This document shows, one piece after another, positions 19,622 through 29,560 of a stretch of DNA of 64,000 bases (the first letter of the stretch is position 1; every line of letters begins with the position of its first letter). The position numbers were made by a program, and so were the translations under genes. A model generated the notes under the pieces. It made no database searches. It saw nothing but the letters and a program-made list of their open reading frames with translations, and had not been told where the DNA came from. The stretch is from the NCBI GenBank assembly GCA_039583875.1, contig CM077162.1:171573220-171637219 (forward strand), read 5' to 3'. This DNA comes from Platanthera guangdongensis. Lineage: Eukaryota > Streptophyta > Magnoliopsida > Asparagales > Orchidaceae.

Positions 19622-21500
19622 TGAAAGAACTAGTGCCTAAACACCTAGAGGGGGGGGGGGGGTGAATAGGTGCACTTAATCTTTTTAACTTTTAAGGCAG
19701 AAACACTGAATTATTAGACCTGTTTATGCAATTTTCTACAACAATTCAGCACACAGCAATCACAGAATAAAGCACACACAAAGTACACACAACTTTTATA
19801 GTGGTTCCCCAAGGTCTGGGTACATCCACTTTCCCCCTTCGCCTATCTAGTAGTGTACTAGATTCAGCCTAACTTCTCCACTACTCCTTAGATCCACAGA
19901 TCTTACAGCTCAGAACTCAAACAGGTTCCTACAACTCAGAGTGATCCCACTCCTACAACTCAGGCTCAATAGCCCTACCACTCAGTCTTCACCAAGACCT
20001 ACACTCAGCCTTCAATAAGGCCTACACTCAGCCTACAACAAGGCCTACACTCAGAGAAATGTATCTCCTACACTCAGGCACACAAGCCCTACCACTCAGC
20101 CTTTATAGATATAGGCTTACAACTCAGATCTCTAAGGATCCTACAGAAAATAAAGAGTTCAAAGATTAATAACCACAACTCTGATTGAGAAAGATGAGTT
20201 GACTGGCTTCTTGATGAGTTCTTGAAATAACTTTGCTGAGATCAACCTCCCTTGGCTTTCTTCAAAGCTTCTTGAATTAGAACACAGTAGGGTTGAATCT
20301 CTTGTGCAGATGATCTTCAATCAACTGCTGACTTGAGAATCAGATCTCAATCTGAAACTTCCTTATCAGCCTGGTTCAATAGCTGTCTTCTTAGAAGGAG
20401 CTTTCTCTCTCCAACTTCTTAGATCTTCACTTGAAGGTCTTCTTCTTGTTGTGTTGTTTTTCACTTCATTGATTGATTCATCAATATTTCACCTTCTGTT
20501 GAATGAATGAGTCTTTATATAGGCTTTCTTCATGGTAACCGGCTGATCCGGTTTCTAACAACTTTCTGATAGCTCTGACAGTAGCAGTTGACGGGTTGAA
20601 ATGGCAGCTGTCAAGTCATCCAGTTACTTCTTGAAATCTCTGTCACTGTCTGAAAGTGTCGAGACAAATAGTCTTTATGTGTCGACACAAATAGACCAAG
20701 TGTCGACACAAGTAGACTATGTGTCGACACTAGCCTTCATGGTGTCGACACAACTCCTTGTGTTGTAGAAATAGCTTCGCGACACTGCTTCTTCAGAATG
20801 TGTCGACATTGATCCTGTGTGTCGACACAAGTCTTTCTTCTTCAATACTTAGTTGATTTCTGCTAAGTGTCGACACAACTCCTTTGTGTCGACACATCAT
20901 CTTGTGTTGAACCTTGCTAAGTGTCGACACATCTTCTTTGTGTCGATACATGCCTTCTGTGTTGAAACTTTTGCTGAGTGTCAACACATCTCCTTTGTGT
21001 CGACACATTCTTCTTGTGTTGAGACTTTGCTGAGTGTCGACACAGCCTCCTAGTGTTGACACTTGTACTTGAAGTTTGTTGAAGTTTGCTGAGTGTCGAC
21101 ACAGCTGCCTAGTGTCGACACTTTTGATGTCGACAAAGTTCCTCTGGGTGTCGACACTGCTTCTAAGTGTCGATACTGATAATTTAGACAAATCTTCATT
21201 GTGTGTCGACACAACCTGTATGTGTCGATACTTTGCTTCTGGTGTCGACTCTGCCTTCCTGGTGTCGACACAATTACTCCAAGTGTCGACACAGCTCCTC
21301 TAGGTGTCGACACAAGCCTTCTTAAGTGTCGACACTTTTCTTCTAGGTGTCGACACATGTACTTAGAAACTTTTTGCTTTCCTTGCAATTACTTAACCTG
21401 CACAAATAAACTCAAAGCACATCAAATACATCTTGATGTATATCATTGAGTAGGGTGAGGCTTCTTCAAATCAGGTACATATATTCCAATGTACCCAACA
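19622..21500 (-). repeat. A1 5' LTR
   Basis: 1879 bp, TGTTGGGTAC at 21500 to TTTCA at 19622. The palindrome array occupies about 20655-21360, the TATA box TATATAAA is at 20514-20521, the conserved U5 hairpin at 19801-19829, and the terminal block at 19650-19662 has an expanded run of 13 G. Many palindromes have one-base decay (for example TGTCGATACA, TGTCAACACA). It is flanked at 21501 by non-element DNA. Confidence 0.93.
20655..21360. repeat. U3 palindrome array of the A1 LTR
   Basis: Same GTGTCGACAC lattice as A2 with more decayed cores, spanning 20655-21360 upstream of the minus-strand TATA box. It allows comparison of which slots stay palindromic between copies. Confidence 0.9.
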
Positions 21501-22285
21501 ATGAGAAGTGTGAAACTTGGACGGAGGCGGAGTCGTGGAAGTAGAAACCCTAGATGCCGAACATGAGGCGGGATGAAGCGGAATAGACATTGGCATGATT
21601 TTGGTTTGCCCGTATCTGTTTTGGGAGGTTTTAATTAGGTAATATTTTAGAGTTTTAAATTAAATAATTGAGTTGCAAATATTTAAATTTGGTTTGCTCG
21701 TAACAATCTTTGGGTGGACGTGACGCATCATTCTCTCGTGCAAATTTAAATGTCTTAATTTATTGGGGCCCATTTTCCCCCATACTCAATTTTTTCCCAC
21801 TCCTCTTCCGCCCCAGCTTCGCGTCTTCCCATTCCTACTCAACGCTGCAAAAAATGCCGCTTTTCTAGGATTTTAGTTCTAAGCGGCTCATCTTTGTCAT
21901 TGTCTCTTTTCGCTCCCTCCTGATAGAAAACCTAACGTTTTCTTAGCTCCAAGATTTTTTTTGTTGGATTCTCCATCTCATCATTCATCTGCAGCATTTG
22001 TTCTCCCATATTACAATCTCCCTAGCTGTAAAAAATCAGAATCAATCCCTAATAAATAATGCAACAAACGTATGAAAAAACAATAGTTGATAGTTTTGAC
22101 TATGTGAGTCTTTAATCTATTTTCTCTTTTGATGATCTAACTTCATTCAAGTTTATGAACAGAAAACGTGCAAGATGTAGCAACTGTTTTCCCAACTAAT
22201 TCTTCAAATTACAGTTGAATTTTTTAAAACAAGTAGTTACTTACAACTGTAATTTCTCACTTACAACTGTATTTTTGTTTCTAAT
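21501..22285. other. Non-element flank, no gene recognised
   Basis: Ordinary low-complexity plant intergenic sequence next to the A1 LTR. No ORF of note, no LTR and no clear repeat. It may be the 5' flank or leader of the transposase-like pseudogene that follows. Confidence 0.5.
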
Positions 22286-23180
22286 TTGCAGTGAACTGTA
22301 GCAATCTCAATTGTACATGGTGAGGAGAAAGCATATGATATGTACTGCGACTATGCACATAAAACTGAATTTAGTGTTCAGAAACAACATATTTTTTATT
22401 GGACACATACAAGGATTATTAAGGGTTAATGATATCGTTGCGCCAAAGATGATTTAAAAGCTTAAAAACTGGTGATTGACGAACAAAAAAGTACCGTAAA
22501 ATGGATACTCATACAAGTTATTTAGTTTGCGTACACTTTAGTGCCGATAAAAGAAGGTAAGAATTGAGAGGTTACGAAGTTCATCGAGTAACACAATCAC
22601 TCACTTGCATCAGAAAAATGACAAACATTTGTTGAGGTCTCATCGCAATATATCTAATGTCCAAGCTAGTCTTTTGAAGAATATGATTGGTGTGGGTTAG
22701 AACAACTGATCCATATAGTTTCCTTATCGTTGAAGTCAGTGGTGTTGAAAATGTGGGCTTTAGTAAGACTGATGCGTACACATTTGTCCAACGAGAAAGA
22801 AATGTTTTAATAAACAGTGGGAATGCTATAGGCTTGTCAAAAATATTACAGGAATGACACTCCGAGGACAATATATTTTCTTTTGATATCAAACTGATGA
22901 AATGAATAAGATGACAAGTTTTTTTGATTGATGGACGTAGTAAAATCGATTATGATTGTTTCGGTGATATTATCATTTTCGATACAACATATCGATTAAA
23001 CAAGTACAATTTGGCATGCACACCTTTTATTGTTGTTAATTACCATTGGTAAAATATTTTTGTAGGCGGGGTTTTCATAACAACGGAGACCATTGAATCT
23101 TTTTGTTAAGTGTTCGAGACTTTCTTGAGATTTGTTGGTGAAAAACAACTCATCATGATATTTTCTGCAATTCTAGTTGA
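22286..23180 (+). pseudogene. FAR1-related / MULE transposase-like pseudogene
   Basis: Conceptual translation in changing frames gives blocks diagnostic of the FAR1/FRS-MULE family: an N-terminal FAR1 DNA-binding-like block (GEEKAYDMYCDYAHKTEFSV, about 22320-22381), then SHRNISNVQASLLKNMIG (about 22636-22690), then the start of the MULE transposase domain (DGRSKIDYDCFGDIIIFDTT, about 22930-22990, followed by YRLNKYN) and ETIESF near 23090. Multiple stops and frameshifts separate the blocks and the C-terminal zinc finger is absent. Family knowledge: FAR1/FHY3 proteins are transcription factors domesticated from Mutator-like transposases. I cannot tell whether this was a host FRS gene or a transposon's own transposase; the neighbouring Ulp1 remnant favours a transposon. 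Confidence 0.7.
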
Positions 23181-23559
23181 TACGAATTCCAGATTTGTTG
23201 GGTGTTTATGTGTTAGATGCAAATGTTTACTTGGTGAATGTTAGACAGAACCCAAAAAATTAGTTTTTGCTCTCATAATCCAAGCATGTATCGACAAAAA
23301 ATTTTCATGCATACAAGCAAGTATAATCATCTTCATTAAATAACTTGTTGAATCTGAAATCATAATTATCTGCATACATACAGGGCAGCAATATCAATCA
23401 TCATATCCATTCATAAAATATAATCATACACAATCATGTAACTCAAAAAGACCAAATAAAATAGAATTATATCACAACATCAACCATCAATCACTTTATG
23501 CATTCATAAATTGTTCTGCCTTCTTTTAAACAAGAAACCAATTTTCCCTAAGTAGAGAG

Positions 23560-24374
23560 GATTGGAAATCCGAAAGAAACTGCAACTATTTTGGCCCTAA
23601 TCCTCAGCATGTCTTCCGGCCAACTCTTATGACTATTCCAATCCACTCGACCCTTCAACAAGTTGGCCTCCATATATTTCATCACAAAAATGTCGCAATT
23701 GTTGTTGTCGTCTTGAGTGGGAAGCCTTTTGATTATGTGTAGTGGTCAATCAGTTATGTCACCTGAAAGCATCTCAGATCTATGAGCATGAAGATATCTT
23801 ATCTGCGCATAATTAGACAAGATAATCATGCATGAAGGATAATAAATTTATATTTAAATTGAAGAACATAGTAACGTACATGCTCCCGAAGGGATGACCT
23901 ATGCATGAGATTCAACAATGAATCATAGAAATCTCAGTGCCAATCTTTCAAATTGCACACCAGTAGGACCCATTGTCGGGCAACATGACATGACATTACG
24001 ATAATCTTGGTAGCTCTAAATGATTGATGGGTAATGTGCTCGACCAGCCTACAACCTGTCTTGTCACATCTTTTAAAGTACTGCAGATCAACAGAAATAA
24101 GAATATATAATGAGTGTATAAGAAGCAATGCTAAGTAAGCTTAAATATATCTTTTTATTATTACGTGATTGGAAGAAACAAACAAGAAATTAATCAAGTT
24201 ATTGCCCTCTTTTTCTTTAAGGTTATTTAGAATGTAAGCATACACATCTAAATGTGAGCAACACACCCACCCGACCCCTAAGATATCGATAATACTTGAT
24301 CGAGAAATAAAAATATTTCTCCTTTCGATAACAATCGCATCCCTGCATAAAAAACAAGGGATAAATATTAACAA
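23560..24374 (-). pseudogene. Ulp1-type (C48) SUMO-protease-like pseudogene
   Basis: Minus-strand blocks fit a plant Ulp1 domain in order: GWVCCSHLDVYAYILNNL (about 24270), then QWVLLVCNLKDWHxDFYDSL (about 23920-23990), where the catalytic HW appears as QW while the Asp of WDFYDS is kept, then NNCDIFVMKYMEANLLKGR (about 23650-23710) with the catalytic Cys retained. A short intron with GT...GCAG borders (about 23807-23880) joins SLREH to IRYLHAHRSEML. At least one stop (Trp to TGA) and the lost His make it inactive. Ulp1 domains are often carried by plant Mutator-like elements, so this and the opposite-strand transposase block may be one old Ulp1-MULE. Confidence 0.7.
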
Positions 24375-24829
24375 TACAAAAAAGAATACTAAATAAAACC
24401 AAATTACATACCGATCGGTGTATTAGCTCAACACAAAGTCAATCATCTCTTTATCTTGGGGAGAAAGATCATCCCTCCCGGGGTACGCCTTATCTCTATC
24501 TACGTTGTCTCTCTTCTTCCTTATCGCCTTTAGCGGTGTCGCCTTCTCCCTTTGGTGGGAACAATTTCAGAACCAATATTTAGGGCAACTATGATTTTCA
24601 TCTCCACCTCCTTCTCCTCTTCAGTTGTTTGTTTTGGTGATGATCTCGGTGGCAACGGTGGGGGACGATGTACATGATAGGAATGACTAACACTGGGTCT
24701 AACACCTCCACCGGTCACAAAAAATATAACAAAAGGTCCAGTAGGGGCCCCATGCCATATTCCACAGACAGTTAATGGAGTTATGTATTGAAACCATAAT
24801 ACAAACACGCATCCTAACTCAGTGTGCAT
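24375..24829. other. Unassigned flank of element E
   Basis: An open frame on minus (24530-24829) contains a proline-rich stretch but no domain I recognise. It could be the amino-terminal exon of the Ulp1 pseudogene. Otherwise I see nothing in it. Confidence 0.35.
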
Positions 24830-25014
24830 TCTATATAACCCCGTATTCGTGGAGTGGGGTCCCTAGGAAGGTGTAAGACTTGCTACACATTTTTAAGCTT
24901 TTAGGGGGGTTTTGCACTCCTGGGGGCCAATTTATTGTTGATCTGCTTGATATACTAGTAGGGGGAGGAAAAACTTGCCTAGCTTGCTAGTGCTTGGAGC
25001 ACTCTTCAGGGGGC

Positions 25015-25512
25015 GAGTGTGGCGGGAGGCCGGCACCCGCCCCGGCCCCTCTTTAGGGGGCGAGTGCGACGGGAGGCTGGCACTCGCCCCGGCCTTATTC
25101 TAGGGGGCGGGTGTGGAGGGAGGCCGAAACCCGCCCCGACCCCTCTTCAGGGGGCGAGTGCGGCGGGAGGTCGGCACTCGCCCCAGTCTTGTTCTAGGGG
25201 GCGGGGGAGGGTGCGGCGAGAGGCCGGCACCCGCCCTGACTCCTCTACAGGGGACGAGTACGGGAGGAGGACGGCACTCGCCCCGGCCTTGTTCTAGGGG
25301 GTGGGTGCGGTGGGAGGCCGGCACCCGCCCCGACCCCTCTTCAGGGGGGCGAGTGCGGCGGGAGGTCGACACTCGCCCCGGTTTTGTTCTATGGGGTGGG
25401 TGCGGCGGGAGGCCGACACCCGCCCGAACCCTCTTCAGGGGGGCGAGTGCAGCGGGAGGCCGACACTCGCCCCGACCTTGTTCTAGGGGGCGGGTGCGGC
25501 GGGAGGCCGACA
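25015..25512. repeat. GC-rich 47-bp hairpin array in E U3
   Basis: About 11 units near 47 bp, each an inverted repeat around a spacer near CGGCGGGAGGCCGG. Units alternate between stem GGGGCGAGTG/CACTCGCCCC and stem GGGGCGGGTG/CACCCGCCCC, so the paired base changes on both sides (A-T to G-C), giving a 94-bp higher-order unit. It resumes at 27666-27770 after solo LTR G, and a matching array is in the 3' LTR (61454-62060). Long ORFs here are by-products of GC-rich repeats. Confidence 0.88.
25508..25512. repeat. Target-site duplication CGACA of solo LTR G
   Basis: CGACA before TGTAACACC (25513) and again at 27661-27665 after GCGTTACA. Exact 5-bp match. Confidence 0.92.
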
Positions 25513-25544
25513 TGTAACACCCCAAAAAAGAGTAGTGGTCATTG

Positions 25545-25950
25545 GGGGCTACCGCGCGGTAATAGTCTTATCGCAGGCGGTAGTTTAGTGATTTAAAAGA
25601 CATAGCGCTCGGGTTGGGTGTCGCGAAGCTAGCGCGCCGCGGTAGCCACTCAACGCTTTTAACCACTCAACGAAAGAGGGTACCGTGAAGCGAGCGCACC
25701 GCAGTAGCCACTCAATACTTTTGACCACTCAACACTTTCGAGCACTCAACGCTGTCGAACAATCATCGAGCGCGCTAACGCCAGGCGGTAGAAGTTACCG
25801 TGCCGCGCTAATCGCTCGTCGAATGACGAACGGTTTATCGCCAAGCGTTAAAGTGTTATCGCATGCGCTAGCTCTGATAGCGGTGCCGACGGGTCAAAGC
25901 AGTTACCGCCTATGTTACCACGTGGCGGTAGTAGTTACCGCGCGGTGGTA
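25545..25950. repeat. Palindrome-like array in G U3 (ACCGCGCGGT type)
   Basis: Cores include ACCGCGCGGT (25551-25560 and 25937-25946), TTATCGCAGGCGGTAG (25568-25583), ATCGCCAAGCGT (25837-25848), a core centred on GCATGC (about 25863) and CCACGTGG (25918-25925). Where cores are adjacent, their centres lie about 20-21 bp apart (25555 to 25575, 25842 to 25863, 25921 to 25941). It is located just upstream of the TATA box. Confidence 0.65.
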
Positions 25951-26723
25951 GCTTTTGTATAAGGATGGACTTAAGAGTCTATTCTCATCTTTTTATATAC
26001 TTTCTCTACTAGAGAGGGAAGAGTAGGAACGTCCAAGAGCTTGTGTGAAGATTAATCCAAGGTTTGCTTGTGATTGAAATCACGAGTCGACGCTAGATCC
26101 GCGGAGAGGAAGTTGTGGCAATCAATTCCATCAGGCTCATAGATCACGATTATGGCTCCGAGGAGATCTTCAAGGGTTATGATTTTCTCCCGGACAAGTG
26201 AAGTCCTCAATATGCATTTACATGGATCCCCTCACCAAAAGGTGGAATGGGTAAATTCCAATGGGTAGATCAGTTTGATCCTCATATATTCCTGTATTTA
26301 GATCCGGAAATGTAGAGCACGGAATAAACATGTTGTGTAAAGCCCATCTGGACAAGTTGGTCTGGATTGGTGATTTTTAATTTGCGTGTCGGAAAAGACT
26401 CCGTGGATATGTGTGTGAAGTACGTGTGAAATCCGGAGTCAAGGGGTGTGCAGGATGCTACACCAAAGTACTAGAAGAATTTCTAGGAAAATACCCAGGA
26501 ATAATCACAGTTGTGTGAATTGTTGATGTCGCCAGCCGATAATGAGTGTCGTCGGGCGATAGATCCTTAGGAGCTAGTGTTATGAGGCCTGTCTTTAAGA
26601 GACCTGGGGGCCGTTGGATGTAGGCTGTGTGCTTAAGTTGCCAGGCATATGGTCGGTGCCAGCCCAAAATGGACAAAGTCGTGCGACTTGGAATGAGTTG
26701 TGTCGTGAGAGCCAACTACTGTG

Positions 26724-26947
26724 CCATCAAGTTAAGTACCTCTGAACGATTGGGTCGTCAAGTTAAGTGCCTCTGAATGAGCAGTTGGTCGTCAAGTTAA
26801 GTACCTCTGAACGACGTAGTCGTCAAGTTAAGTATCTCTGAACGACAAAGTTATCGTCAAGTTTAGTACCTCTGAAAGACATAGTCGTCAAGTTAAGTAC
26901 CTCTAAACGATAAAGTTACCGTTAAGTCATGGACCTCTGAACGGTGG
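26724..26947. repeat. Seven-unit tandem repeat in solo LTR G
   Basis: Units of about 30-35 bp built on CGTCAAGTTAAGTACCTCTG followed by AACGAC and a short variable spacer. Each unit begins with CGT and ends with ACG. It sits downstream of the TATA box, so it would be in the transcript. No coding function seen. Confidence 0.85.
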
Positions 26948-27054
26948 TGTTACACGGGGAGTCCGATACACCGAAAATGTTTCCTGAGTGCACGGGGCGT
27001 GTGGTCGTTGGACCAGCGTCTGCGGTAAATGGTGCTTAAACGCACTTTGTGTTG

Positions 27055-27056
<2 letters not shown>

Positions 27057-27137
<81 letters not shown>
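27057..27137. repeat. (AT)n microsatellite, about 80 bp
   Basis: Uninterrupted alternating AT for about 40 dinucleotides inside solo LTR G. It can form cruciforms and is length-unstable. The ORFs across it are artefacts. Confidence 0.95.
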
Positions 27138-27139
<2 letters not shown>

Positions 27140-27868
27140 GCCTTGTTTGCAGGGATGGAGCAATGCTACCCCGAGTAAAGGGTGGAATCGTTATAAATGG
27201 GTCAGCAAAATGCTAACCGTTGCTTTGTTTGCCACGTTTTGGTGGGTCCTTTTGTGTAGGTACTGGAGAGGTAAGTGGGAAGTATCGGGCTGAAGCCATG
27301 TGCTACAATTGGCCGGCCCTTGAAGGCCCAAAGGCAAACTTTACTGTTTCATATGTGGTCGGCCTGCGTGCCGATGTATGAAGTCACTTTATTAACTGAA
27401 ACAATTGTAATAAGGCTACGACCAAAACATGTGATGTAATATATTATAATATGTCATTCCATTTGAGTTGTGGACATCCTTATTGTGTATGGGTTCTTAA
27501 CTTAAAATGCTTCTGCTAGAATGCTCTGTGGTAGGATGCATTTCTACTTGAACCTAGGTTTGGCTTACTACATGTAATCTCCTTGTCTGTCCGTGGTATA
27601 TGGTGTCGGGCCCCGACCAGACCTTCTGTCATATACTATGCGATGGATGGGGGCGTTACACGACACCCGCCCAGGCCCCTCCTCAGGGGGCGAGTGCGGC
27701 GGGAGGCCGGCACCTTCCCCAGCCAGTTTTAAGGGGAGGGTGCAGCGCGAGGCCGGCACCCGCCCCGACCCTAGTGCTCACCCGACTTGAGCAGCTCGCC
27801 CGGCTTGAGGGTTTGCTATTTTGCCCCTGGTGGGCTGTGAATAGCTGTTCAGAACAGCGGGGTTTGGC

Positions 27869-27873
27869 TGTTG
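27869..27873. repeat. Target-site duplication TGTTG of element B
   Basis: TGTTG precedes the LTR end TGAAAGTGC (27874) and is repeated at 40033-40037 after TTCCAACA. Exact 5-bp match. Confidence 0.93.
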
Positions 27874-29396
27874 TGAAAGTGCAGCTAGATCTGATATACT
27901 CTAGAGGGGGGTGAATAGAGTATATGGTGCTTTGAAACGTTTTACAACAATTGTTGTAATAAGAGTGAGCAGGGAAGCAATTAAAAATCTAGTCACAGAA
28001 CTAAGTTATACAAAAGCTAATCACAGAAGAATCAAGGCCAGAAACAAAAATGAAAACAAGCAAAACCAGAAGACACAAGGAAATATAGTGGTTCCCCTAA
28101 ACTTGGGTACATCCACTCTTCTACCACCCTAGGTAGGAATCCACTGCAGGATGAGTTGATCAGGTGTCCTGGGCACCAATGAGCTTTTGATAAGGTGCTC
28201 AAAAACCAAAACAGATTTTTTGATCAAGTGTCTTGCCACCAATGAGCTTTTGACAAGGTGCTCAAAAACCAAGCTCAAACTTTTGAAGGGAGTTTGAGAA
28301 ACCCTTTACAGAGAGGGGGTGAGAGAGTGATGGAAGTCTTCTCTTTCTCAAACAATTGAGAAGACTATGTGGATTGTTGATGTCAAAGCTCCCCCTGAAT
28401 CCTTGAGATCTTCAGGAAGAAAAGCTTTGCTGAGGGTGATAGGCCTTCAAAGATTGAACTCCAGCAATAGATGATTTCAGCAATAGCTGAAATGTTGAAT
28501 GTCCGGAGTCTTGAAATATGTTGGCCTTGAACACTTTGGACAAGAGAGATCTGAAGATTTGAGAAAGCTTGATCTCCTTGGATGTGAGTTCTTGAGAATT
28601 CCTTGAGACAATATATTTTGTTGAAGATTATAATGTCTGACTGTGTGTCTGTGTTTTTCTGTAATCTATCTTAGAGATTCAATAAAAATCTTCTCTTTTA
28701 TTCTCTAGTACTGAACAAAAACATTCTCTGAGAAGAATAACCGTTGGCCAGCATTAATTGCATCCTTAATTGCAAAAACTCTTCTGGAGGAAAGTCCACA
28801 GAAATATTCCTTGAAAAATCCCTTGAAACTTGGTCCAGAAATGAATGAAAATGGCTAGGAAATCTCTGAATTAATTGCAGAATAACTCATTAATTGATTT
28901 GAATTTGAATCTAGAAACATCCTTGAAGTTATCTGAAAACGTCGAACTGAGCTCTGCTATCGTCGAGCTGAGCTCAGCGATCTGAAAATATACAGCAGCA
29001 AAATATCGTCGATCTGAGCTCAAAGATCGTCGAACTGAGCTCAGAGATAAAGATCCAAAGCAGAGTCAAAATCGTCGACCTGAGCTCACCGATCGTCGAA
29101 TGGAGTTCGACGATATAATGAAGTTGAGCTCAGCGATCGTCGAATGGAGTTCGACGATCTGTCGAAGTTGAGCTAGACGATCGTCGATCGGAGTTCGACG
29201 AATCGTCGTGCTGAGCTCGACGATATGACTTAGTCTCCAAACAGAAAATCCTGGTCTTAAGGGCAGCTTCCAAACCTAGACTTCTAAACCTTAGACTCAA
29301 TTCTAATTGACCCTTTTAAGCTATACAGGAGGTCAAACAAAGGTTTCCTAGAGACATAGTGATCCTGACCCAAATTAGTAATAGGGTGTTCCAACA
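27874..29396 (-). repeat. B 3' LTR
   Basis: Reads TGTTGGAACACCC at 29396 to GCACTTTCA at 27874 on minus. It contains the palindrome array 28930-29222, the conserved hairpin 28088-28116 and the terminal box CTATTCACCCCCCTCTAGAG. It is followed inward by a purine-rich tract (minus strand, 29397-29412). A duplicated 45-bp block with CACCAATGAGCTTTTGA lies at 28170-28270. Confidence 0.95.
28930..29222. repeat. U3 palindrome array of B 3' LTR (TCGTCGA/TTCGACGA, TGAGCTCA)
   Basis: Inverted repeats such as ATCGTCGAA-TGGAG-TTCGACGAT alternate with TGAGCTCA palindromes. In the twin LTR (39587-39862) CGTCGA cores at 39643/39664, 39709/39730 and 39730/39774/39818 are spaced 21, 21 and 44 bp, that is multiples of about 21-22. 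Confidence 0.85.
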
Positions 29397-29560
29397 ATCT
29401 CCCCTATTTGGGTTAGGATTACTATTTACAGACTTTGGAAAAATTTAAATAACAGCATACAAGCAGCAAAACAGAAAAGCAACAAGCTAGACATTGCAGA
29501 ACCACAGAGATATATAACATCCAGATAATCAGAAATCACAGAGAATGTTACCTTACATTA

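Larger units (their letters stand above)
1..21500 (-). mobile_element. Element A1: Sirevirus-like Ty1/copia retrotransposon, interrupted, 3' end outside window
   Basis: Outer copy of family A, read on the minus strand. Its own sequence is 1-5404 plus 18084-21500; 5405-18083 is the inserted sister copy A2. Order from its 5' end: LTR 19622-21500, primer-binding site 19604-19619, gag 18084-19531 continuing at 4808-5404, pol 1742-4801, palindromic spacer 1252-1725, ORF2 from 1229 off the left edge. The 5' LTR begins TGTTGGGTAC at 21500. The 3' LTR and TSD are not in the window. I assign it to the Sirevirus-like group because of the extra ORF after pol, the long gag with two CCHC knuckles, the TATCAGAGG-type primer site and the CACCCCC-CTCTAGG box near the LTR end. 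Confidence 0.9.
25513..27660 (+). mobile_element. Element G: solo LTR (about 2.15 kb)
   Basis: Begins TGTAACACC and ends GGCGTTACA (TGTAAC/GTTACA termini) with CGACA duplications. It has no internal coding region or PBS, so it is best read as a solo LTR left by LTR-LTR recombination. Orientation follows from its TATA box TATATA at 25994-25999, which lies downstream of a CG-rich inverted-repeat array (25545-25950). It contains a seven-unit repeat (26724-26947) and an (AT)n run (27057-27137). The TGTAACACC terminus is common in plant gypsy LTRs; the superfamily is inferred. Confidence 0.85.

Noticed and set aside
1..21500. A1/A2 as an assembly artefact (inverted duplicate)
   Set aside because: The exact AATAC duplication, intact LTR ends and precise gag interruption are those of a real insertion. 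The two copies also differ throughout.
25019..25597. Long Gly/Arg/Pro-rich ORFs (also 61370-62212)
   Set aside because: Products of the GC-rich 47-bp repeat, open in several frames on both strands; no domain, no start context.
26927..27293. ORFs with alternating Ile-Tyr runs
   Set aside because: Translation of the (AT)n microsatellite.
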